From contig OY723285.1 in NCBI GenBank assembly GCA_963210315.1, positions 1,550,001 to 1,614,000 of the forward strand: a stretch of 64,000 nt of DNA. Direction: 5' to 3'. This DNA comes from Rhynchopus euleeides. Its lineage: Eukaryota > Euglenozoa > Diplonemea > Diplonemida > Diplonemidae. This document shows positions 1-11,100 of this stretch, one piece after another. Position 1 is the stretch's first letter. Each line of letters begins with the position of its first letter. The notes below the pieces were generated by a model. That model did no database searches, had not been told where the DNA came from, and saw nothing but the letters and a program-made list of their open reading frames with translations. A program made the position numbers and the translations under genes.

Positions 1-2391
1 CACAGGTTACAGGTTATGTCACGGGCTGCCTAGGGCAGGCTAAGGTAATGGGGTTACACTTTCGGCGTATACTATGGGTGCCATACACTAAAATGACAGA
101 CCAAGGTTCCGGGGTTACGGTTACGGGTTACAGGTTACAGGTTTAAGGCATTCAAGGGATGAGTATCAGGCCAAGATTACGTCTCAAGGGTTATGAGCTA
201 CAGCCACGCGTGCTCACCATCATGGGCAGGCCGACAGTCTCGAAGTTGCTGTCGCTCTCAGTGCACACCGCCAGCATTTTTCTGCAGCGCATGTTGGTAG
301 TTGTCGAAACAGCACACATGGCATGCATCGTGGCAACGGACAATCAAGGGGCGGGGGGGGTGTCCATTAGAGCTGAGAGGGCGGCTGTTATCCCTGTGAT
401 GGCATACAGCCATCAGGAGCCTTGGCCCAGAAATGCAGAAAAGTGAGAAACGGCGAGCTGTGCACAGAACTGGTTTGCAAAGCAACACAGTGTGCCACGG
501 CAAAAGGCCCCCATCCGGTCGCCATAGGTGGTATCAACATCGGTTGGGTATAATCTATAGTGACTTTTAGGGTTCTTCAGGGCTAAGGCAGGTTCTCACC
601 CCACCAACATTAGTGGGATAACTGGTCACGGGCTATAGGTGTAGGTGTCGGTATCGATGCGTGCCAGGTAACTGCCATGGTGGCCCTGCCTCCGGTGTCA
701 CGCGGGATCACCCGGTGATGGGCATATGACATGGCGTATGTGGGTGTTAGGGTGCATAGAGTGCGGGGCTGCTCTGCAGTTTACACTAACCGCCCTCCAT
801 GTTCCTACAGCTGTGCCTGCGGGAGGCCAGCGGTTAGAAGTTGGGGTATTTGGGCATGCGGCCATCAACGTGCCGTTGCATGCACCCCCGCTATGAAAAG
901 AGGCACCAGTCCTCGCACCATGGGATACGCTAACTCCGCATCACTGCCTGCAGTTGGACGAAAGAAAAACAGTAACCATGTTGACAACCGGAGCTCGGCC
1001 AGCGGGAACCACCTCATCACCATCGCCAGAGGAAGGGCCGGGGCAAGACAAGCCGCCCTGCTGGATTATCGCATCACTTCTGTTTCTGTTTCGCTTTGTT
1101 GGTGTGATTCAGGAACCCCCCAGAACTGGCACAGATCTGGCACAGAACACCGGTCCACAATCCTTCAGGAAATGTCCGTGCAGGTTTGTAGTGGCCCTGT
1201 AGTGGGTGGAGAGACCACAAACAAACCTTGTGGTGAGCCCCAGTGACGAAAGGCCAGTTATGGGTGTGAATCGGCACCCCATGACCAAATGACCCCGTCA
1301 CAATACGCACAGATTCCTGATATTCAACTGAACAGGTACTACTGGGTCACGTCAGTGGGTAGGTGGCAGGTACCTAAGGTGCAGTCCATAACGGCTGTCT
1401 GTCGGGCCCAATCGGGAGCGAGTCACTTCCCCACACCTGAAGCAAACCAACATTCCAGGGGTGGTGTGTGGCACCTACACTGCAAAAGTGACCCCACGAC
1501 GATTTGCACGGAGTCCAATTATTCAAATGAACGCAAACCTGATGTTGGGGTGATTGAAAATCGGGTTCCATGTCGATTCCGTGCACGTGTGGTTCCTCAG
1601 ACTCACTGCCTTTGAGGTTTTAGGTCGTAGCTGTGCCGACTACTGCACAGTGCACCACCGACCGAGAGCCCAGCACAGTCCACTTGAGCCCTTCCAGGGC
1701 CTGTGGTGTCACCTCAGAGGCAGTGTTGGTCCACCTACACAATGAAGCGACCCCACTACGATCCGCACAGATTCCAAATATTCAAAGGAACGGGGTTGTC
1801 AAGAAACCGTCTGGGGGTCCCGCTGGGTGTGCTGCCCAAGTGACCCTGTCACAAGAAGTGAACTCTCCCAGTCCCCGACACACGCCAAACCCACATACTT
1901 GGTGCAGAAGAGGCCCCAGGCCCTCATTGCGAGGATCAGCCCCATGTTGGGGCCGAGTTCCCTACCATTTCCCCAGGGTACATTTCTCGAAGGATTCCTG
2001 AAGGGGCCCCAGAACTGGCACAGACCTGGCACAGAATCCCTATTGAATCACACCATTTGTGTCTTGCAGTTCTTCGTCAGGACTAGCCTCGGGCTCGAGT
2101 TTGCGGATCCCTTCTACGCATTTCTCATGCGTCTTCAAAGCCGTCCCCCGACATGAATGGTGCAGACACCACCCGCATCGGTATCAGCATCTTGCACAGG
2201 CAATGAGCGAAAATTGCGGCACCCTCAGGAATACAACAACACGGAGAAGAAGTCTCTGTGATGCTGCTGCGACTGCCACCGCAGCGTGTGCCTCTCCATG
2301 GCTTCCCCACTGCGGCCCCGGCATGTCCACCTTCAGGACGGCAGGCCTTGTCTGGATGTTTCGGGGGTAATTTCATGCGCCTAAACCCCCC
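1..2391. other. Gene-free repeat-derived DNA
   Basis: I see no convincing gene. The first 160 bases contain imperfect GGTTAC/AGGTTA runs. A unit resembling GTGACCCCACTACGATCC recurs in diverged form near 1285, 1486 and 1744, again at 2921 and at 53640, so it is a dispersed family. The phrase AGAACTGGCACAGA(T/C)CTGG occurs near 1122 and 2011. Open frames here are short, lack domains and overlap on both strands, as expected of GC-rich noncoding DNA. Confidence 0.6.
764..980 (+). repeat. Dispersed repeat R2, copy 1
   Basis: This roughly 217-base block matches 52027-52221 in the same orientation. Shared parts include GGGGCTGCTCTGCAGTTTAC, CCATGTTCCTA, GCCAGCGGTTAGAAG and the end AAAGAAAAAC. The copies differ by substitutions and small indels. 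No ends or target duplication could be defined, so the class is unknown. Confidence 0.75.
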
Positions 2392-2455
2392 TCACACCTA
2401 TTGTTTACCTACAGCTATTGTTTACATAAAATTATTTACATGTATTGTTTACATA

Positions 2456-2819
2456 CCTGGGACCCCCCGTGTTTAAGTCCCCCCCCTGGAGGCGATTTTC
2501 GGCCGGGGGGGACTTAAACACGGGGGGGGCGGACCTAAACACAGGGGGGGCTTAAACACGGGGGTGGCACAGTGGAGACCAAGAAGACCTCTTCCTCTGC
2601 TGTCGTAGGGGGGTAATTCCGGTCCGGATGGACTTTTGGCACCCCACTTTTCGACTCTGACAGCACCTGGAGGGCCTAGGGGCCACCTGATGACCCTCCA
2701 GACCAGCCCACCCCCGTGTTTAGGTCCCCCTGTGTTTAAGTCCCCCCCCTGCCAGACCCCCAGGGGGGGACTTAAACACGGGGGTAAGGGGGGGGGACTT
2801 ATACACGGGGGGTCCCAGG
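2456..2819. mobile_element. TA-flanked 364-bp MITE with GTGTTTAAGTCC arrays
   Basis: The inverted ends CCTGGGACCCCCCGTGT and (right, reverse complement) CCTGGGACCCCCCGTGT are flanked by TA on both sides (2454-2455 and 2820-2821). Inside each end the motif CCCCGTGTTTAAGTCC and its complement recur several times. The TA duplication suggests Tc1/mariner-like mobilisation, but there is no coding sequence to confirm it. It is inserted in one arm of the larger 2392-4276 element, so it is younger. Confidence 0.8.
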
Positions 2820-3689
2820 TACGATTATTATTTACATGTAATTATTTTTTTTTGGTTTTTCGAAAATTTTTTGAAGGTGTTCTAAAGGGCCAGACTTGGT
2901 ACCTCGGTCACCAAAGTGACCCCACCACGATCCGCATGGATTCCAAACAATGCAATGGAGAGTTTTTTTTGTCGGCAGCCAACTGCCTCCCGGCCCCCCT
3001 CGGCCAAGTGGCTTGTTTTCCTTAGAGCATTGTTGCTCAGAGCCCGTAGAACTGCCAACACTATCGACACATGTCACTGAACACGGCGGAATGGGACCTT
3101 CGCTGCATGAGGCGCAGGCACTGGAATCCAATGTCACCCCCCCCAGGCGGCCCTGGAGGGGTGTGACCTACACTAACTACCACCCCGTGGCTATGTCACC
3201 TAAAAAAGGTGTGTTTATGTCACCCCCTCCCGATTTTTGCACCTGTGGGGTGACATATACACGGGGGGGGTGGTACAGGGGTGGAGCTTGGGGGGTTTTT
3301 CGGGTCAGCTGACCTGATTTTCTGCAGGCCCTCACAAAAAATCAGGTCAGGGGTAAAAAGAAAAAGTGTCACTTCAACTCTGCCGCTCTTTCTCTACTGT
3401 TGATACTTCGTTTGATGCGTTGACGCTTCCACACACACTTACAAACCCACTTGCCTGATGAAGGGGGTGGTGTGTAGAGCACGTTTGGCAGAGCTGAATG
3501 ACACTTTCCGCGCGAAAGTCGTGTGCGTAAAAAAAAATATAGATTTTCGGGAAACCGGAAAAGTTGGCTCCTCGCCTTGGGGTCTCAAGGTGACCAGGAG
3601 GCGTTTCGTGAGCAAAGTGACCCCAGCGACATGAGCACAGGCCTCAAACAGTCACAATAGAGGACAAATGAAGCTGCCCAACCCGTACC

Positions 3690-3960
3690 GTGCAACAGAC
3701 GTTTACTACCGTGGCCTCCGGCGGCTGGGGGCTCCGCCCCCCAGACCCCCCTGTGGCATGTGCCTGTCTTGTACCCAAGCCCTTTACATCAGGGAATGGA
3801 GTACAGACCGGATATCCTCAGGAGGACGCAGCCAACTCACACAGAATCCGTACGCCCGCAAGTCACAGATGTTCACTACCGTGGCCTCCGGCGGCTGGGG
3901 GCTCCGCCCCCCAGACCCCCCCTATGGCATGTGTTTGTCTTGTAACCAAGTCCTTGCGCG
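3690..3960 (+). repeat. Two direct copies of GC hairpin repeat R1
   Basis: CTACCGTGGCCTCCGGCGGC starts at 3706 and 3876. It is followed by a G-run/TCCGCC/C-run hairpin and CAGACCCCCC, then similar tails (GTCTTGTA, CAAG). Further R1 copies lie at 17879, 18053, 47142, 52391, 52569 and 56577, on both strands and in unrelated elements. Confidence 0.85.
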
Positions 3961-4276
3961 TCCGGGGCTGCATATCAGTCCGGTACCCTCGCGGGAGGCT
4001 GGGCCCGAGCACTGATCTCTGAGACGAACCGGGGGGGAACCCATTCAGTGAGAAAAAATTGGCTGACCCGATCTGACCCGATCCAGCCCGCAACCCCATA
4101 TTTCAAGCTCCACCCCTGGGGTGGTAGGTAAAGGTGCAAAAAAAAACGCATAAATACGTAAACAATATGTGCGTAAAAAATTATTTACATGTATTGTTTA
4201 CATGGAATATTATTTACAGCTATTATTTACATGCACATTTACTATTTACATAAAGCTAGGTAAACAATAGCTGTGA

Positions 4277-5191
4277 CCCCCGTTTACTAAGTATTATGGT
4301 TCTCATTCGGTGCCCCTCCAAAGTGCTGCATACATCTCAGACCGCATGTCCCCCTTTTCTACAGTAAAACCCCTCAGAAAGGCCGCTTTGGGGGTCTGGA
4401 TGAGGCCGTTGTGGAAAATTGACGCGCCAATGTTAGGGGATCTTCTCTCGCGATGCTGAAGAGATGCGTTCTTATTGCTGGAGTTCTCCTGTTTTTGTGA
4501 GATACACGCTGCACCTTGCTGATCATCGATGATACTACCCTCACTCTGAGGCATCCCTCCTTCTTACTTAAAGCAGGACATGACGAGACGAATACTAGAT
4601 CTCGGACACAACCTGCTTATACATCGAGGGAAGATCGCGTGGAGATTAACTCTCCGCTTCTATTTTACTGCAACAGGGGTTCCAGTCAGCGTCAAAAGGA
4701 TAGTCGGCAGCGCTTGGGCAACAAGGACAAGCCACCCTCTCCAGGGTTGCATTTGTTTTTCCCGGATTTGGCGCACAATCAAATATACTTCACCACCCTA
4801 TGCTCTTCATAGACGCCCCCCCTCCCCCTCCCCCTCCCCCCACCACACCACCACAGGCCCGCGCAAGGGATCCCGTTCCCCCCCCCCCTTTCCCGGCATT
4901 TTTCTTTTCTTTTGGGACCACCTCCCGAAAGAAAAGGGTGCCTTTTATTGCACACGCCGCGTGCAAACAGCCCGCCACACTACACTACACTACACTACAC
5001 TGCTCGTGGCCAACCCCCCATCGGGTCGAGGGGGATCGCGCCCAGGTGGGTCGGTGTTGAGTCTTAACAACACCAATCAAATTCGGGGGTGGGGTGTCGA
5101 TTTTGTGTGTTTTTTTTTCCTTTTTGGGGGAGCGAGAGAGAAAGAGAGAGGGTCCCGACTCCCATAGGCAGGACTAAGGGATAGAACCGCG
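4277..5191. other. Intergenic DNA upstream of the peptidase gene
   Basis: No gene seen. It holds a copy of dispersed repeat R4 (about 4667-4785; related to 18694-18815, sharing GTCAAAA(G)AGATAGT, GCTTGGGCAACAA and CCCGGATTTGGCGCACAA), C-runs at 4815-4910, an ACACT pentanucleotide run (4978-5001) and a GA-rich stretch just before the start codon (5128-5152). I see no TATA box or other promoter element I would defend. Confidence 0.55.
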
Positions 5192-8100
5192 ATGTGCCGC
5201 GCAGTGATGGGGTTTCCCGCGAGGGCTCTGCTCGCCGCTGCCGCCTGCGCTACTGCGGTTTGTGGCAACACCGCCACACGAACGCAACAGTCAACCTTGC
5301 TGATCTTCGAAGAGGTGCAACTGGGCGTGTTTGACGTCGTCGTCTCCCAGGCAAGCCACCACCCCACCGACGCGGTGGAGTCGGAATGCCACCCACACCA
5401 CGACGCCACCGTGGTGCAGCACCGGGGTGGGCTGGACTCCCTTGCAGAGCACCACTACAACCTTCACTACCGCTTGGGCCACCTGAAGTGCACTGTCGGC
5501 CTCCATGGTGACGACCGCGCCCACCCGGGGACGCGGAGCGAGTGGAAGGAGGACGACGACCCCTGGTACCTCCCGGGGTTCCTGAAGGAGGGGAAGACGC
5601 GCGATGTCGGGGTGTTCATCAAGCACAATCAGCTCTACTCTGTGCACATCCACGCGGATGCGGCGGATTTGATTGTCCGCTCGCTGAATGGGACGCTTGT
5701 CGGGCAGATCCAATACGACCCCTCGTCGGGGCGGGAGGCAAGCGCCCTGCAGGCCGACGGCGTGACCCACGGGAATGTGCAGACTGCAGGTGACACCGAG
5801 TCCACGCAGAACATCGTGTTCCTCTCATCAGGCTACCTCAACTCAGACGTGAACCAGTTTGTGAGGGATGTGAACGTGCTGGTCGAGTTCCTGCAGGAGG
5901 ACCGTGTCTACCCCCTGTCGCGGTACTTCCCGCTGGTGAATGTGTTCTACGTCTTCCAGGCCTCGACTGAGGCGGGGGCGTCGAAGCCGGCAAACGGTCT
6001 CACCGTTGACAACAACCTGAGGTGCACTTATGGGGAGGGTACGACGTCGGAGCCGGCGAGGGCCCTGACGTGCAACAGGGCTCTGTCCATCGCGCTGTGC
6101 GACACATCCCCGACGACAGCCGGCGTGCAGAACACGCTGACCATTGTCGTCGTGAACGATGTGGATTACGGCGGCACAGGCGTGTTCCAAACGACCCTCC
6201 GCCTGGCAACGGTGTACGGCGGGGAGCTCCGCGATGTCTCGAAGCTCACCACCGTGAAGTCTCTCTTCCTCCACGAAGTGGGGCACGCCCTGACCGACCT
6301 CTCCGATGAGTACACAGTGTCGGTGACGGAGGATGGCCGCAACTGCGGGCCTCCGTGGGACGACCTTTACGACCGGACGAAGCGGACGTGCCGGAAGAAC
6401 TGCGCGGGGCAGACGACGGACCTGGGCTGGCAGGGGTGGATCGATGCCGGGAAGCTGCCCACCCCCACCATCGGGTGCTACTACTCCAACTTCTACAAGC
6501 CTGGGACCCTGTCAGGGGAGCCGTGCCTGATGGAGAAGGTCTCAGGGACGAAGCTTTGCCCGGTCTGCCGCGAGGCGTCCACCCTGCAGCTCTACACCAA
6601 CGGGCTGAACCTGACCCACCCCAGTTGCCCGCACCCCGAGTGGGCGGTTGTCTACCTCGCCCAGGATCAGGCGGCGCGGGATAACGGTGCCATCAACGTC
6701 ACCTTCTTCGCAAGCGACCAGCTGTACGGCGAGATTGCGAACCTCAACAACCAGAATGAGTTCACACTCAAGTGGGAGGTTGACGGAGTGGACACCGGCA
6801 CGTCCTTTTCCTATTTCCAGATCGGAAATGCAGCGGCCCTGTCGGTCGGGACGCATACTGTGCAGCTGACGGTTGAGGACAACACCGCCGGGGTGTTGTC
6901 GGCGAACCGGGTTTCATCCATGGCGTCGTCTATTAAGTGGACCGTGATCATTAAGGCAACCTACGCTGAGGTTGTCGATGAGATCGGGACTAGCGGTGCT
7001 CTGGATTCGCACAGATGCGACTCTGTTGGGCCTTTCACCCGTTCCCTCCAGACAATCGACTACGTCTACTATGCGAAGTGCACCGGGCCAAACGGGCAGT
7101 GCTCCTTCGAATACAACACCAAGCTGTACGAAGATCCCGCCAACATCGACGATGCAGTGAAGGCAATCGAGGACTGGATCTTCGGGATGGGTGGTGCGCT
7201 GCTCGGCGGTGGCATCTGCCTGTTCATGCTTATCTACTTCTGCCTTGTCGTGTGGAGTGACGAGCCGAAGCGTGTGATGGAGGACTGCTTCTCGAAACCG
7301 CTGAAGTATGCAGAGCATGGACACCACTGCCGCTGTGGCAGTGTGACACCTCGTTGTGTGGGGTGGGGTGGGGTGGGGTGGGTGGTACCTTCAGTTGTTA
7401 TTCAATCGTCGTTGTGTTTCGCACCGTTTTTAGCGAAAAGGAAGGGTGTGCGGTTGTGTTGTCTCGATACTTTGCAAACATAGTATCCGCGAATGGCTGG
7501 GGCGGGTGAAGGGCAGCACACCTCTGCTCGCTGCACCATGGTGGGCTGATGTTGCTCCTCCGCTGTGTGCACCCTCCCTCCCTACCAACAGGTATACCCG
7601 TCGGATCATCATGGGTGCCAACGCATTCTTCGTGCTGGCGGCCATCGGCATTGGTGTCATGCTGGGTGTGATGTACACCGAGGTCGGTGCCGTCGCGAAG
7701 ATCGGTCTGCTCGTTGCCATGGGGGCGGTGTTGGTCGTCTTCCTGGTTGGCGTGATCGGTGGCACAGCCGCCTACTCCAAAAAGTATGGGCACCTGCACA
7801 TTCGAATGACGTGGCATTCCACAAAGCTGATGGCATATCACGTTGCTTGATGTCACACAATATCACTCGGGATATTCCACCACCAAACCAGCATGCTGCA
7901 CAGGGCACACCTGTGTTGCATCTCTTCTGTGCCCTTCTGCCCTTTCTTCCCACAACAGGACCTCCTGTTCAGTGCCAAAGAGATAGCAGGAAATCTTTCC
8001 CATGCACACACCATACAAACCGGCTGGGATCAACGCAGGGTAAACTCTCAAAAACACCCAAACCATAACTGCCACCACCACCACCACCACCACACAGGAT

Positions 8101-11100
8101 GGGACCGCTGCTCTTCTACGGGATGCTGATCATGCTTGTGATGCTGTCTCTGCTGATTATGGCTGGCATGCTGTACTACATTGGGTACAACAGCAACGAC
8201 GAGGGGCACCAGGCCCAGACCTACATCGCGGATGAGTGGAAGTCCCGTGTGCTGGATGACCCCGGCATGATCTGCACAGCGCAGCAGAAGTTCAAGTGCT
8301 CCGGGTGGGATGTGCCGTGCACACGTGCCTACTCTACCTCGCAGTGCCCCAAGAACTGCGAGGAGACGAACTACAAATACAGCGAAGCCTGCAAGGTGCC
8401 TGTCATCGAGTTTGTCCACAAGTGGCTCCCCATCGTCGCGTCTCTGATGTTGATTGTCGTCTACCTCATGCTGTGCACGGTATGCACGCCTCGAAGCAGA
8501 GATGTCACACCAAGAGGAGGTGCTCGGTGTGCTCTGCACTAAAAGCCCTCCGGGGCTGCAACCCCCCATGCACCGCTGCAATTAATGTGAGGGGCGGGGG
8601 GTCTGATGGGTGCACTTTTCTATTTCTGGCCTCGCCCTGGTGCCATCGACGTGCTGCCACCCCCTCACAACCCCACAGTGCCTGCTTGTGTTCATGATGT
8701 TCCACATCCTGCGCAAGTCGCGTGCCCTGGATCAGCAGAAGCAGGAGCTGCTGCAGGACGGCCCGATCGAAGGCCTGCTGTCTGTGGCACGCCTGCACCA
8801 CGGCGACAAGAAGAGGTTCCGTGATAACCTGAAGAAGGAGTTTGACCGTTTCGACATCAACAACGATGGTATGAGCTTCGACGGTTGAAAAATACTCACC
8901 AGCAGCGCTTTTTTTGGCCCCAATCCCTGCTTTGGTGCAGGCTGGGTATTACTCAGGAGTGTGGTGCAGATGCCAGGCACTCTCTGAGATGTGCTGCCTC
9001 AGACGATGTCTAAGGCAGCTGGGCATCATCTGTCAGAAACACCAGGGCTCCCCCCATTGTTGTTAGCCCCCATTTAAAACTTTACGTTTTAAACGTTTAA
9101 AATGTTTTAACCCTTTAAGACCGAAGGCGCAATATATTGCTTGTGCACTTTGGGTTCACATTTTGTTGGGACCCATTTTTGTCTTTTTGGCAAACCCTGG
9201 GCACCATGAAAATGGTTTGCACAGTTCTTTTCAAGACAACAAAAATCGACGAGATATCTGTCTGTCGATGGCCCGCCGTCACCTCGGAGAATCTGGGCCC
9301 AGGTCGGGTTTTCAGGTGAAAACAGCATTCTGGGCCCCTGGCTTTCTGTGCACACCCCAACAAGGTTTGCCAGGGGTCTTTGTGCCCGACCCTGGCCATC
9401 CGGTAAAGGGGACTCGAGACCCTTTCTAAGGAAGCAAGACCCGCCCAGATACACCCCGATGTGGTGCACGTGTCAACTGAAGGCAATGGAGTGCCTGATC
9501 GTCAATTCCTCGCCTGTCAAATGTATGGGTGATATCTTCGACCGGCTTTGGGCCTTGCCCAGTTCTGCCCAGATCGAGCCAAGCTAAACTGGATCTACCC
9601 GGGGTAACGTATTCGAGGGACTTCCGCTCTTCCGTGCGCAGTTGCAGCACATAGGTCTGTCACACTACGGGCCGAAGGGTGCGTCCTCTATGCGACATCT
9701 GGTCGCGGGAGGGTCGACGACACTGCCTATCGGCGGCGGCATCACGTGGTAGTAGAGCGAGCTCCACAGTGCTGGAGGGTCACAGCTTTACACGAACACC
9801 TTAATGATCGACAACGTGTCGCCGGATGCTACAATCCTGAAGCAAAATCAGAGCAAGCTCGTCAGATGCAGACGCCACGTGGTGGTCTTCCGGTGCTTGC
9901 TGTGTTTCGGCGCTAACACACTACAACCTCCCCTGGTGCGCCTCATCAGGTGTGAGCCAGGATCAATGGAACCTAAGGGGATCAGCCTTAGGTCAGCAAG
10001 ACTTTCTTCCCACCTTATCCCTCGCCTCGTGTGCGTAAGAGCTACTCGTCGAGCTAGTCCGCGGAAGTGGAGGTGAGGGTTATTGAGCGAAAAAACCCCG
10101 AAGGGCCTGTAGCAGCCGCCGAAGCGGAAGGTCGGGTATAATGGGGGTTGTGGCAAGGCGGTGTCAGGGTATCGGTAAGGCGCACGAACACCTCTCGCTG
10201 GTTCAGCACTGCTGCGAAGCGCAACAGTTGCTCTTGCAGCCGTCTGAGACAGACTTCCTGCGTGTGATTGACGAAAAGCCCAATTTCGGGTGTTTTCCCA
10301 CGGTTTCAAAGGGAAATAGGTACTGAACATAGGCAAAAAACCGGAGTGCCCATTCAGAGGCTTCATACTCAGTCTTTTTGATCGGACTTTTTTTTTCGTC
10401 GATGCAATTTGACTCGTTCTTTCCAATAACGTCATCCTCGGCTGACTTTTTGGGGAGCCCCGGCACACAAAATTTTTTGCTTTCGAAAATCTGCCATTTT
10501 TTCACCCTCAAATTCACTGTTTGTTGGCCGTGCAAAAAAAGAGTCGTTTTTTTTGGGGACAAAAAATGGCCATCGTGGAATCTTTCAGTCAAACGCGTTC
10601 ATTTACGGCCAGGGTCGGGCAGAAAAACGAAAATTGAAGCAAATTGGTGTCCAAGGAGAAAAATGGGCCAAAATGGCTCAAAATAGCCTTCGGTCTTAAA
10701 GGGTTAAATGTTTTAAATTAAAACGCGTTTTAAATTACCGTATTCGGAAAAATACTGGAACGGAATAATGTTCCAAGTTCCAGCCGAGACCCCATTTGTT
10801 CCAGTTATTTTCCGTTCCAGAATTGTTCTGGGGGGTCTGCGCGGACTTGGCCGTTTTCTGGGAGTCGGGTACTTTCCCAAGGGTATGCTGGGCCCACCAT
10901 CCTCCACCATGGCATGGGGTGGGGTGAGGTGGGATTTCGGACATGTGCCCGAAAAACTGACAAGTACCCGCCAACTTCCCCCATATTCTAATTCTGGAAC
11001 GGAAAAATACTGGAACGGAATAATGTTCCAAGTTTCGAAAACTCGGGTTTGTTCCAGTTATTTTCCGTTCCAGAAAAAATCCGTTCCAGCATTTTTCCGT

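Larger units (their letters stand above)
2392..4276. mobile_element. Composite inverted-repeat DNA element with tiled TATTTACAT motif
   Basis: The ends form an inverted repeat (left TCACACCTATTGTTTACCTA; right, reverse complement, TCACAGCTATTGTTTACCTA). Each end continues into a run of TATTTACAT/TTGTTTACA units (2398-2455 and 4150-4270). A CCCCC run flanks both sides and may be the target duplication, but this is ambiguous in such C-rich DNA. It contains a nested TA-flanked element (2456-2819), two R1 copies and a second inverted pair around GGGGTGGAGCTTG (3277 and 4098). No transposase is visible, so it is non-autonomous. Confidence 0.6.

Noticed and set aside
1-160. Telomere-like GGTTAC/AGGTTA runs
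   Set aside because: Units vary in length and sequence and are interrupted. A telomere would be a regular array at a sequence end.
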